From NCBI GenBank assembly GCA_013694495.1, contig JACDCH010000292.1, positions 1 to 11,618 of the forward strand: a stretch of 11,618 nt of DNA, in the 5' to 3' direction. Shown piece after piece: positions 6,904 through 11,618 of this stretch. The notes beneath the pieces are model-generated. The model worked only from the letters and a program-made list of their open reading frames with translations, was not told where the DNA came from and did not search any database. The stretch comes from Acidimicrobiia bacterium. Its GTDB lineage: Bacteria; Actinomycetota; Acidimicrobiia; Acidimicrobiales; JACDCH01. Positions within the stretch are counted from its first letter, which is position 1; every line of letters starts with the position of its first letter. A program made the translations under genes and the position numbers.

Positions 6904-9189
6904 ATGGGGCAGGAATTCGGAGGCGTCGTCGGGCGCACCTACGCCGACTCGACGGCGTGGTGGCCACCGCTGCCCACCGCACCCGATGGCGCCCCGAACG
7001 TCGTCGTCGTCGTGCTCGACGACGTCGGCTACGCGCAGCTCGGCTGCTACGGGTCCGACATCGCCACCCCGTGCTTCGACGGGCTGGCGGCTGGCGGCCG
7101 GCGCTACTCGAACTTCCACACCACGGCTCTGTGCTCGCCGACGCGGGCGTGCCTGCTCACCGGGCGCAACCACCACTCGAACGGCATGGCCCGCATCGTC
7201 GAGTTCTCGGCCGGCTTCCCCGGCTACAACGCGACGATCCCGAAGGAGAACGGCTTCCTCTCCGAGATCCTCGTCCGCAACGGGTACGCCACGTTCGCCG
7301 TCGGCAAGTGGCACCTCACCCCGGCCACCGAGTCCACGATGGGCAGCCCCCGCGACAAGTGGCCGCTCGGCCGGGGCTTCGAGCGCTTCTACGGCTTCAT
7401 GGGCGGCGAGACCGACCAGTTCCACCCCGACCTCGTGTACGACAACCACCCGGTCGAACCGCCGGCGTCCCCCGAGGACGGCTACCACCTCACCGAGGAC
7501 CTGGTCGACAAGGCGACGCTGTTCATCCGCGACCTGCGCGCCACGGCGCCGGACAAGCCGTTCCTGCTCTGGTTCGCGCCGGGCGCCTGCCACGCCCCGC
7601 ACCAGGCCCCGCCGGACTTCATCGAGCCCTACCGGGGCCGCTTCGACGAGGGGTGGGACGCGTGGCGCGAGGCGGTGTTCGCCCGGCAGGTCTCGTCCGG
7701 CCTGCTGCCGCTTGGCACCGAGCTCTCCGACCGGCCGTCGTGGGTGCCGGCGTGGGACTCGCTCGGGCCCGACGAGCGCCGCCTCTACGCCCGGATGATG
7801 GAGGTCTACGCCGGCTTCCTCACGCACACCGACGCCCAGGTCCAGCGCGTCCTCGATGTCATCGAGTCGATGGGCGAGCTCGACGACACCGTCGTCATCG
7901 TGCTGAGCGACAACGGCGCCAGCGCCGAGGGCGGGGCGCAGGGCTCGTTCAACGAGCAGTACTTCTTCAACTTCGTGCCCGAGGACCTCGAGGAGAACCT
8001 GCGCCGCATCGACGACCTCGGCACTCCACGGGCGAACAACCACTACCCCTGGGGCTGGGCCTGGGCCGGCAACACGCCACTGCGCCGCTTCAAGCGCGAC
8101 ACCCACGAGGGGGGAGTGACCGACCCGTTCATCGTGAACTGGCCGGCCCGTCTCGGCCGCGAGGGCGCCACCCGCCACCAGTACGTGCACGCCATCGACG
8201 TGCTGCCCACCCTGCTCGACCTCATCGGCATCGAGCCGCCGCCCACGATCAACGGCCACGAGCAGACGCCCATCGAGGGCACCAGCTTCGCACCGTCGCT
8301 GCTGGCCCCGGCCGGCGAGCCCGGCCCCTCCAGCGACCACGTGACGCAGTACTACGAGATGATGGGCTCGCGGGCGCTGTACCACGACGGCTGGAAGGCC
8401 GTCGTGTTCCACCCGACGCCGTTCATCGCCTACGACGGCACCGACGTGAGCCAGCCCTTCGACGACGACGCGTGGGAGCTGTACCACGTCGCCGAGGACT
8501 TCTCGGAGGTGCACGACGTCGCCACCGGTGAGCCGGAGAAGCTCGAGGAGATGAAGGCCCGGTGGTGGGAGGAGGCGGCCAAGTTCCAGGTCCTGCCGCT
8601 CAACAACGAGCCGGGCCGCTTCCGCGACAACCGCTACCGGCGCACCCACTACGAGCTCCATCCGGGCATCGGCCCCATGCCCGAGGCCGTCGCCCCGCTG
8701 CTGCGCAACCGGCCGTTCACCATCAGCGTCGAGCTCGACGTCCCGGCCGACGGCGACGTGGCCGGCGTCCTCGTGGCTCACGGCACCCACTCCGGCGGCT
8801 ACGCGCTGTACCTCAGCGGGAGGCGCCTCCACTACGTCTACAACTTCGTCGGCACCGAGCTCACCACCGTGGCCGCCGAGGTCGACCTGCCCGCCGGCGC
8901 CGTCGTCGCCCGACTGGTGAGCGCCCCGGCCGGCGGCGGCGCGGCGGCGATCGAGCTGTTCTACGGCGACGTCCCCGTCGGCCAGGGGCTCATCCCGCGG
9001 GTGACGCCCGTCACCTACGGGACGACCGGCTTCACCGTCGGCTACCAGCCCGGCGGTCCCATCTCCCCGGCGCTCGACGGGCGGGCCGAGGTCCCCGCCG
9101 GCGTCGTCGCCCGCGTCGTGATCGAGGTGGCCGGGCGGCCGCCGCGCAACCCCGCCGCTGAGGAGCGCGCCGACCTGGCGCTGCAGTGA
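6904..9189 (+). CDS. Formylglycine-dependent sulfatase (arylsulfatase, AtsA-like)
   Basis: 761 residues, similar to the long mycobacterial/actinobacterial arylsulfatases. Type I sulfatase signature C77-S-P-T-R81 followed by ACLLTGR: Cys77 would be converted to formylglycine by a formylglycine-generating enzyme (not in the window). Metal and sulfate site residues are visible: Asp39-Asp40 (VVLDDVGY), Lys135 and His137 (GKWHL), and Asp336-Asn337 (LSDNGAS). The core extends to about 580 and includes THEGGVTDPFIVNWP. A C-terminal beta-rich region (about 585-755, FTISVELDVP..., YALYLSGRRLHYVYNF) is typical of this subgroup. Reaction: hydrolysis of a sulfate ester to alcohol or phenol plus sulfate. 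No signal peptide is seen, so a cytoplasmic location is likely, meaning the sulfated substrate must be imported or made inside. It is the last gene of the P450 cluster; start set by the ATG after GAGGGGGG. Confidence 0.95.
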   Translation: MGQEFGGVVGRTYADSTAWWPPLPTAPDGAPNVVVVVLDDVGYAQLGCYGSDIATPCFDGLAAGGRRYSNFHTTALCSPTRACLLTGRNHHSNGMARIVEFSAGFPGYNATIPKENGFLSEILVRNGYATFAVGKWHLTPATESTMGSPRDKWPLGRGFERFYGFMGGETDQFHPDLVYDNHPVEPPASPEDGYHLTEDLVDKATLFIRDLRATAPDKPFLLWFAPGACHAPHQAPPDFIEPYRGRFDEGWDAWREAVFARQVSSGLLPLGTELSDRPSWVPAWDSLGPDERRLYARMMEVYAGFLTHTDAQVQRVLDVIESMGELDDTVVIVLSDNGASAEGGAQGSFNEQYFFNFVPEDLEENLRRIDDLGTPRANNHYPWGWAWAGNTPLRRFKRDTHEGGVTDPFIVNWPARLGREGATRHQYVHAIDVLPTLLDLIGIEPPPTINGHEQTPIEGTSFAPSLLAPAGEPGPSSDHVTQYYEMMGSRALYHDGWKAVVFHPTPFIAYDGTDVSQPFDDDAWELYHVAEDFSEVHDVATGEPEKLEEMKARWWEEAAKFQVLPLNNEPGRFRDNRYRRTHYELHPGIGPMPEAVAPLLRNRPFTISVELDVPADGDVAGVLVAHGTHSGGYALYLSGRRLHYVYNFVGTELTTVAAEVDLPAGAVVARLVSAPAGGGAAAIELFYGDVPVGQGLIPRVTPVTYGTTGFTVGYQPGGPISPALDGRAEVPAGVVARVVIEVAGRPPRNPAAEERADLALQ

Positions 9190-9191
9190 CG

Positions 9192-9206
9192 GCCCGAGCC
9201 CCGGGC
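9192..9206 (+). terminator. Weak hairpin GCCCG-AGCCC-CGGGC after the sulfatase
   Basis: Five-base perfect stem with five-base loop starting three bases after the sulfatase stop. No T-tract follows, so it may be only a weak terminator or a 3'-end stabiliser; the next gene has its own -10-like box at 9229. Confidence 0.3.
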
Positions 9207-9228
9207 GCGAGCGGCGCGACGGCCGCCG

Positions 9229-9234
9229 TACCGT
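9229..9234 (+). promoter_or_regulatory. -10-like TACCGT box, leaderless-type start for the 59-codon gene
   Basis: TACCGT fits TANNNT and ends seven bases before the ATG at 9242, with no Shine-Dalgarno sequence between. That spacing puts the transcription start at or next to the start codon. The surrounding string GCCGTACCGTCGG closely matches GCCGTAGCGTCGG before the RarD gene. Confidence 0.45.
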
Positions 9235-9241
9235 CGGCGCG

Positions 9242-9421
9242 ATGACGATGCCCTCGGATCCCAAGGAGCAGATGGACGCGGCGCTGGAGGAGGCGTGGCG
9301 CGCCGCCGAGCGCTGCACGAGCCTGCTCGACGACAACAACGGCGGCTCGGCCGTCGTGTGGGCCGCGTCGGCTCAGGCCTGGGCCACCATCGCCGGTTCG
9401 ATCGCCCTCCGCCTGCCCTGA
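9242..9421 (+). CDS. Short protein of unknown function (59 residues)
   Basis: ATG at 9242, stop TGA at 9419-9421. The product starts MTMPSDPKEQMDAALEEAWRA, with an acidic amphipathic helix, then CTSLLDDNNGGSAVVWAASAQAWATIAGSIALRLP, a moderately hydrophobic Ala-rich second half that could be a second helix. I do not recognise a family. Support: strong third-position G/C, the closely spaced -10-like box that would give a leaderless message, and a stop just before an inverted repeat shared with the convergent gene. A downstream in-frame ATG at 9248 is possible. The second half is not hydrophobic enough to be a confident membrane segment. The conserved-looking SAVVWAASAQAWATIA pattern resembles small accessory or toxin-antitoxin-like helical proteins only vaguely; I assign no function. 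Confidence 0.6.
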   Translation: MTMPSDPKEQMDAALEEAWRAAERCTSLLDDNNGGSAVVWAASAQAWATIAGSIALRLP

Positions 9422-9457
9422 CACTCGCCGGAACGGAGCGAAGCGAGTGACGGCGAG
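9422..9457. terminator. Inverted repeats between convergent genes, likely bidirectional terminator
   Basis: Two overlapping perfect 7-base inverted repeats lie in the 40-base gap: CACTCGC (9422-9428) with GCGAGTG (9443-9449), and CTCGCCG (9424-9430) with CGGCGAG (9451-9457). They cannot form together, so the region could fold in two ways. Its place between a plus-strand stop (9421) and a minus-strand stop (9462) fits a shared terminator. The inner GGAGCGAAGCGAG is a word common in high-GC actinobacterial intergenic DNA. Confidence 0.5.
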
Positions 9458-9461
9458 GAGC

Positions 9462-10175
9462 TCAGGCGAGGGGCTGACCGAGGTGGAACGTGGCGGACAG
9501 GCCCTCGCCCCACGTGCAGAAGTCGGGGGCGGTGGGGAGGCCGAGGCTCCGGAGCTCGTCGGCCACCGGGCCCGTGCCCACCTCGACCACGACGTCGGCA
9601 GGCTCGATCATCCCCGTGCCCATGTCCATGCCGAGGGTCGTGGCGTACGGCCGGCCGTCGAGGTACGAGTACGACACGGCGTCGATGCGGGTCGGGTCCG
9701 CCAGTGCCTCGGCCCGGGGGACCCGGAGCGTCAGTGTCGGGTGCCCGTCCATCGTGAGGGCGAACGACACCGCGTCGTCGGTGTAGGCGGTCTCGATCCG
9801 CTCGACGGTCTTCGGGAAGCCCATGACCTCGTTGCCCGCCCGGCAGGTGAAGGGCTGGTCGACCGGCATCCGGTAGACGAACGAGCCGTCGACGCCCTCG
9901 GGCGCGCCGACCGGACGCACGAGGAAGCCGAGGTTGATCTCGCGGTAGTCGCCCCAGGGGTTGCGGATGTAGTCGCAGGCGGCGACGACGAGCTGGGTGG
10001 TGCCGTCGGCCGTCTCGAGCAACTCGAAGGCGTCGCCCGGCAGCAGGGCGGCGGCGGCGCCGAGGGGCACCGTGAACATCATCGTGACGGCGTTGAATTC
10101 CGGCACCTCCATCGGGAAGGTGATCTCCCGCCCGTCGATCGTCCCCCACACGGTCGTCGCGCCAGCCGTCGTCAT
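9462..10175 (-). CDS. Acetoacetate-decarboxylase-like protein
   Basis: 237 residues from the ATG at 10173-10175; a GTG at 10205 would add 10 residues but lies in an inverted repeat. The segment CRAGNEVMGFPKTVERIE (111-128) matches the active-site region of the acetoacetate decarboxylase superfamily: Glu116 and Gly-Phe-Pro-Lys122, where the Lys forms a Schiff base with the substrate keto group. Other family-like stretches are YREINLGFLVRP (77-88) and GSFVYRMPVDQP (97-108). True acetoacetate decarboxylases have a second Lys next to the catalytic one that lowers its pKa; here it is Thr123. The protein may therefore be a superfamily member acting as aldolase, dehydratase or hydrolase rather than a decarboxylase. 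It is soluble, with no signal peptide, and is divergent from the RarD gene. Substrate unknown. Confidence 0.85.
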   Translation of the reverse strand: MTTAGATTVWGTIDGREITFPMEVPEFNAVTMMFTVPLGAAAALLPGDAFELLETADGTTQLVVAACDYIRNPWGDYREINLGFLVRPVGAPEGVDGSFVYRMPVDQPFTCRAGNEVMGFPKTVERIETAYTDDAVSFALTMDGHPTLTLRVPRAEALADPTRIDAVSYSYLDGRPYATTLGMDMGTGMIEPADVVVEVGTGPVADELRSLGLPTAPDFCTWGEGLSATFHLGQPLA

Positions 10176-10185
10176 GCCCGCAGCC

Positions 10186-10204
10186 TGCCCCACCGTGCGG
10201 GGCA
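10186..10204. repeat. Inverted repeat TGCCCC-N7-GGGGCA upstream of the decarboxylase-like gene
   Basis: Perfect six-base arms (10186-10191 and 10199-10204) with a seven-base spacer, 11 bases before the ATG at 10175. It could be an operator for a dimeric regulator or a leader hairpin. If translation began at the GTG at 10205 it would be coding and lose that meaning. Confidence 0.35.
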
Positions 10205-10248
10205 CGGACGACCTGCGATCCCATGTCGGTCCTCGATCGGCGGCGCCG

Positions 10249-10254
10249 TAGCGT
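10249..10254 (+). promoter_or_regulatory. -10-like TAGCGT box, leaderless-type start for the RarD gene
   Basis: TAGCGT ends seven bases before GTG 10262, the same geometry as at 9229/9242. No Shine-Dalgarno sequence is present. This supports GTG 10262 over the ATG at 10223, which would place the box inside the gene. Confidence 0.45.
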
Positions 10255-10261
10255 CGGGGCG

Positions 10262-11209
10262 GTGCACGGCGACGGCGAGGAGACCGGGCGCCAGCAGCGC
10301 CTGGGCACGCTCGCCGGCCTCGCCGCCTACTCGCTCTGGGGCGTGTTCCCGCTCGTCTTCCACGAGCTGGAAGGCGTCGGCGCCCTCGAGATCCTCATGC
10401 ACCGCGTCGTGTGGTCGTTCGTCGTGGTGCTCGCCGTCCTCGCGGTGCGGCGCAAAGGGGCGTGGGTGCGGCCCCTGCTCGCCGACCGCCGCCGCGTCGC
10501 CCTCCTCGCGGCGGCGGGCACGCTCGTGGCCACGAACTGGCTCGTCTACATCTGGGCCGTCAACGAGGACCGGGTCATCGAGGCTGCGCTCGGCTACTAC
10601 ATCAACCCGCTGATCACCGTGGCGCTGGGCGTCGTTGTGCTGCGCGAGCACCTGCGACGGGCGCAGGTGGTGGCGCTCGGCTTCGGCGCCGCGGCAGTTG
10701 CGGTGCTCACGATCGCGTACGGGCGTCTGCCATGGATCGCGCTGGTGCTCGCCGCCTCGTTCGCGGGCTACGGGTACCTGAAGAAGTCCGTCGGCGTCGG
10801 CGCGGCCGAGTCGTTGGCGGTGGAGACGGCGGTGCTGCTGCCGATCGCGCTGGTCGGTCTCGTGGTGCTGGAGGTCGGCGGCGACGCCGGGTTCTTGCAC
10901 GGCAGCGGCGGGCGCGACGCGCTGCTCGTTTCGCTCGGCGTCGTGACCGCGGTCCCGCTCCTCCTGTTCGGCACCGCGGCCAGGCGCATCCCGCTGTCGC
11001 TCCTCGGGCTGCTCCAGTACCTGACGCCGACCCTGCAGCTGCTGTGCGGCGTGGTCGTGCTCGACGAGGACCTGCCGCCCGAGCGCCTCGTCGGGTTCGT
11101 GCTCGTGTGGATCGCGCTGCTCCTCCTCGCCGTCGACGCCTTCCGCGGCCGGGCCGGTCGCGGCGTGGCCGCGGCCGTCGACCCCCACCCCGCGGCCGAG
11201 CCGGTCTGA
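10262..11209 (+). CDS. rarD: RarD-type EamA permease (drug/metabolite transporter superfamily)
   Basis: 315 residues from GTG 10262 (328 from the ATG at 10223), close to the roughly 300 of the family. About ten hydrophobic segments alternate with short loops, in two EamA halves. The RarD signature is clear: LAAYSLWGVFPLVFHEL in TM1, EILMHRVVWS, NWLVYIWAVNEDRVIEAALG followed by YYINPLITVALGVVVLREHL, and in the second half LLQYLTPTLQLLCGVVVLDEDL. Polar Asn and Arg residues within membrane segments are typical of the family. By family it is an inner-membrane exporter or exchanger of small metabolites; the name comes from chloramphenicol sensitivity in other bacteria, and the true substrate is unsettled. 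The C-terminal tail is Ala/Pro-rich and probably cytoplasmic. It stands alone, divergent from the decarboxylase-like gene and upstream of the Fur-family gene. Confidence 0.93.
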   Translation: MHGDGEETGRQQRLGTLAGLAAYSLWGVFPLVFHELEGVGALEILMHRVVWSFVVVLAVLAVRRKGAWVRPLLADRRRVALLAAAGTLVATNWLVYIWAVNEDRVIEAALGYYINPLITVALGVVVLREHLRRAQVVALGFGAAAVAVLTIAYGRLPWIALVLAASFAGYGYLKKSVGVGAAESLAVETAVLLPIALVGLVVLEVGGDAGFLHGSGGRDALLVSLGVVTAVPLLLFGTAARRIPLSLLGLLQYLTPTLQLLCGVVVLDEDLPPERLVGFVLVWIALLLLAVDAFRGRAGRGVAAAVDPHPAAEPV

Positions 11210-11227
11210 GCCTCCTGCGTTCTCAGC

Positions 11228-11238
11228 CATTCCCAATG
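11228..11238. promoter_or_regulatory. AT-rich palindrome CATT-CCC-AATG, candidate operator of the Fur-family gene
   Basis: Perfect four-base arms around CCC, directly upstream of the TAGGTT -10-like box at 11246 and inside the would-be spacer/-35 region. Fur-family repressors often bind AT-rich palindromes over their own promoter. The match is too short to assign a Fur, Zur or PerR box. Confidence 0.35.
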
Positions 11239-11245
11239 AGGTTGG

Positions 11246-11251
11246 TAGGTT
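11246..11251 (+). promoter_or_regulatory. -10-like TAGGTT box before the Fur-family gene
   Basis: TAGGTT fits TANNNT and lies nine bases before the ATG at 11261, again with no Shine-Dalgarno sequence, consistent with a leaderless or near-leaderless message. Confidence 0.45.
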
Positions 11252-11260
11252 CGGCGCACC

Positions 11261-11618
11261 ATGGCTGCGCAACCCGGCATCGATCTGCACGCCACCGTTG
11301 TCGCCGGTCTCCGCCGCGACCAGCAGCGCTACACGTCGAACCGCCGCGAGCTCGTCGACGCGCTCGTCGTCGCCGGCCGTCCCGTCACGATCCCCGAGCT
11401 GCTCGCCGGCCGGCCCGAGCTGGCGCAGAGCTCGGCCTACCGCAACCTCAGCGTGCTCGAGCGGGCCGGCATCGTGCGCCGCATCGTCACGAGCGACGAC
11501 CACGCCCGCTTCGAGCTGGCCGAGGAGCTGACCGGTCACCACCACCACCTCATCTGCGCGTCGTGCGGCGCAGTCGAGGACTTCGATGTGCCCCCGGGGG
11601 GCGAGCGCGCCCTGGAGG
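11261..11618 (+). CDS. Fur-family metal-dependent transcriptional regulator (5' part, cut by window edge)
   Basis: 119 codons are visible before the right edge. Winged helix at about 15-85: RRDQQRYTSNRRELVDAL, then PVTIPELLAGRPELAQSSAYRNLSVLERAGIVRRI, where SSAYRNLSVLERAG is the recognition-helix region. The dimer/metal domain begins with ELTGHHHHLICASCG: His93-96 and Cys99-x-x-Cys102, the structural zinc half-site shared by Fur, Zur and PerR. The following EDFDVP is also typical. His81 (SDDHARFEL) matches a conserved metal ligand. The remaining C-terminal metal ligands are outside the window, so iron, zinc or peroxide sensing cannot be told apart; the sequence lacks features that would decide. 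By family it is a cytoplasmic repressor that binds DNA when metal-loaded. Start is the ATG at 11261 with a -10-like box just upstream. Confidence 0.93.
   Translation, partial: MAAQPGIDLHATVVAGLRRDQQRYTSNRRELVDALVVAGRPVTIPELLAGRPELAQSSAYRNLSVLERAGIVRRIVTSDDHARFELAEELTGHHHHLICASCGAVEDFDVPPGGERALE

Noticed and set aside
5727..8531. 934-codon plus-strand open frame overlapping the P450 and sulfatase in another frame
   Set aside because: The translation is an Arg/Pro/Gly-rich shadow with no motif, while two real genes occupy the same bases.
6142..9339. 1065-codon open frame on the minus strand opposite the P450 and sulfatase
   Set aside because: It is antisense to two proteins with complete catalytic motifs, is rich in Arg/Gly/Ala/Val/Glu without any recognisable domain, and arises from the third-position G/C bias that removes stops from the opposite strand.
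10172..11548. 458-codon minus-strand open frame opposite the RarD and Fur-family genes
   Set aside because: Runs antisense through both recognised genes and has shadow-type composition (Glu, Gly, Arg, His) with no domain.
1..11618. CRISPR arrays, tRNA or rRNA genes, insertion sequences, phage or toxin-antitoxin operons
   Set aside because: No regularly spaced repeats, cloverleaf-type sequences, transposase or integrase motifs, or terminal inverted repeats were seen; composition is uniform across the window.

Overview
The window is very GC-rich (strong G/C preference at third codon positions, sparse AT-rich patches only at a few gene starts) and reads as a chromosomal segment of a high-GC actinobacterium. 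A P450 paired with a single-cluster ferredoxin, an AtsA-like sulfatase, Fur and RarD relatives, and gene starts that sit 7-9 bases after a TANNNT box all fit Actinomycetota. A free-living member of Acidimicrobiia is my best guess, but that is inference. No tRNA, rRNA, CRISPR, insertion sequence or phage gene is visible.

Left third (1-4926), signalling. A membrane PAS-GGDEF protein (minus strand, cut by the left edge) is divergent from a large membrane hybrid histidine kinase (plus strand: TM, extracytoplasmic sensor, TM, HAMP, PAS, PAS, HisKA, HATPase_c, REC). The kinase has an apparent one-base frame break at a G5 run (3743-3747), exactly where the ATPase domain should continue into its last strand and the receiver domain. 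A NarL/LuxR-type response regulator lies convergent to it with a 10-base 3' overlap.

Centre (5040-9189), a four-gene plus-strand cluster: a small charged protein of unknown function, a [3Fe-4S] ferredoxin whose fourth cluster position is His, a cytochrome P450 (start overlapping the ferredoxin stop by one base), and a 761-residue formylglycine-type sulfatase. Ferredoxin and P450 have identical GAGGAGGG ribosome-binding sites. A perfect hairpin covers the sulfatase ribosome-binding site. The reasonable reading is a catabolic module: the sulfatase removes sulfate from an organic sulfate ester and the P450, fed by the ferredoxin, hydroxylates the same or a related molecule. The substrate cannot be read from the sequence.

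Right third (9190-11618): a 59-codon ORF with a leaderless-type start; an acetoacetate-decarboxylase-like protein on the minus strand, whose Schiff-base lysine is followed by Thr rather than the second Lys; a RarD-type EamA permease; and the first 119 codons of a Fur-family metalloregulator, cut by the right edge. Several genes (9242, 10262, 11261) are preceded by a -10-like TASCGT or TAGGTT box close to the start codon, suggesting leaderless transcription.

I did not find a clearly novel multi-gene system. The most interesting items are the kinase frame break, the P450/ferredoxin/sulfatase grouping with its hairpin-covered translation start, the possible bidirectional -10 element at 4994-5000, and the altered active site of the decarboxylase-like protein.
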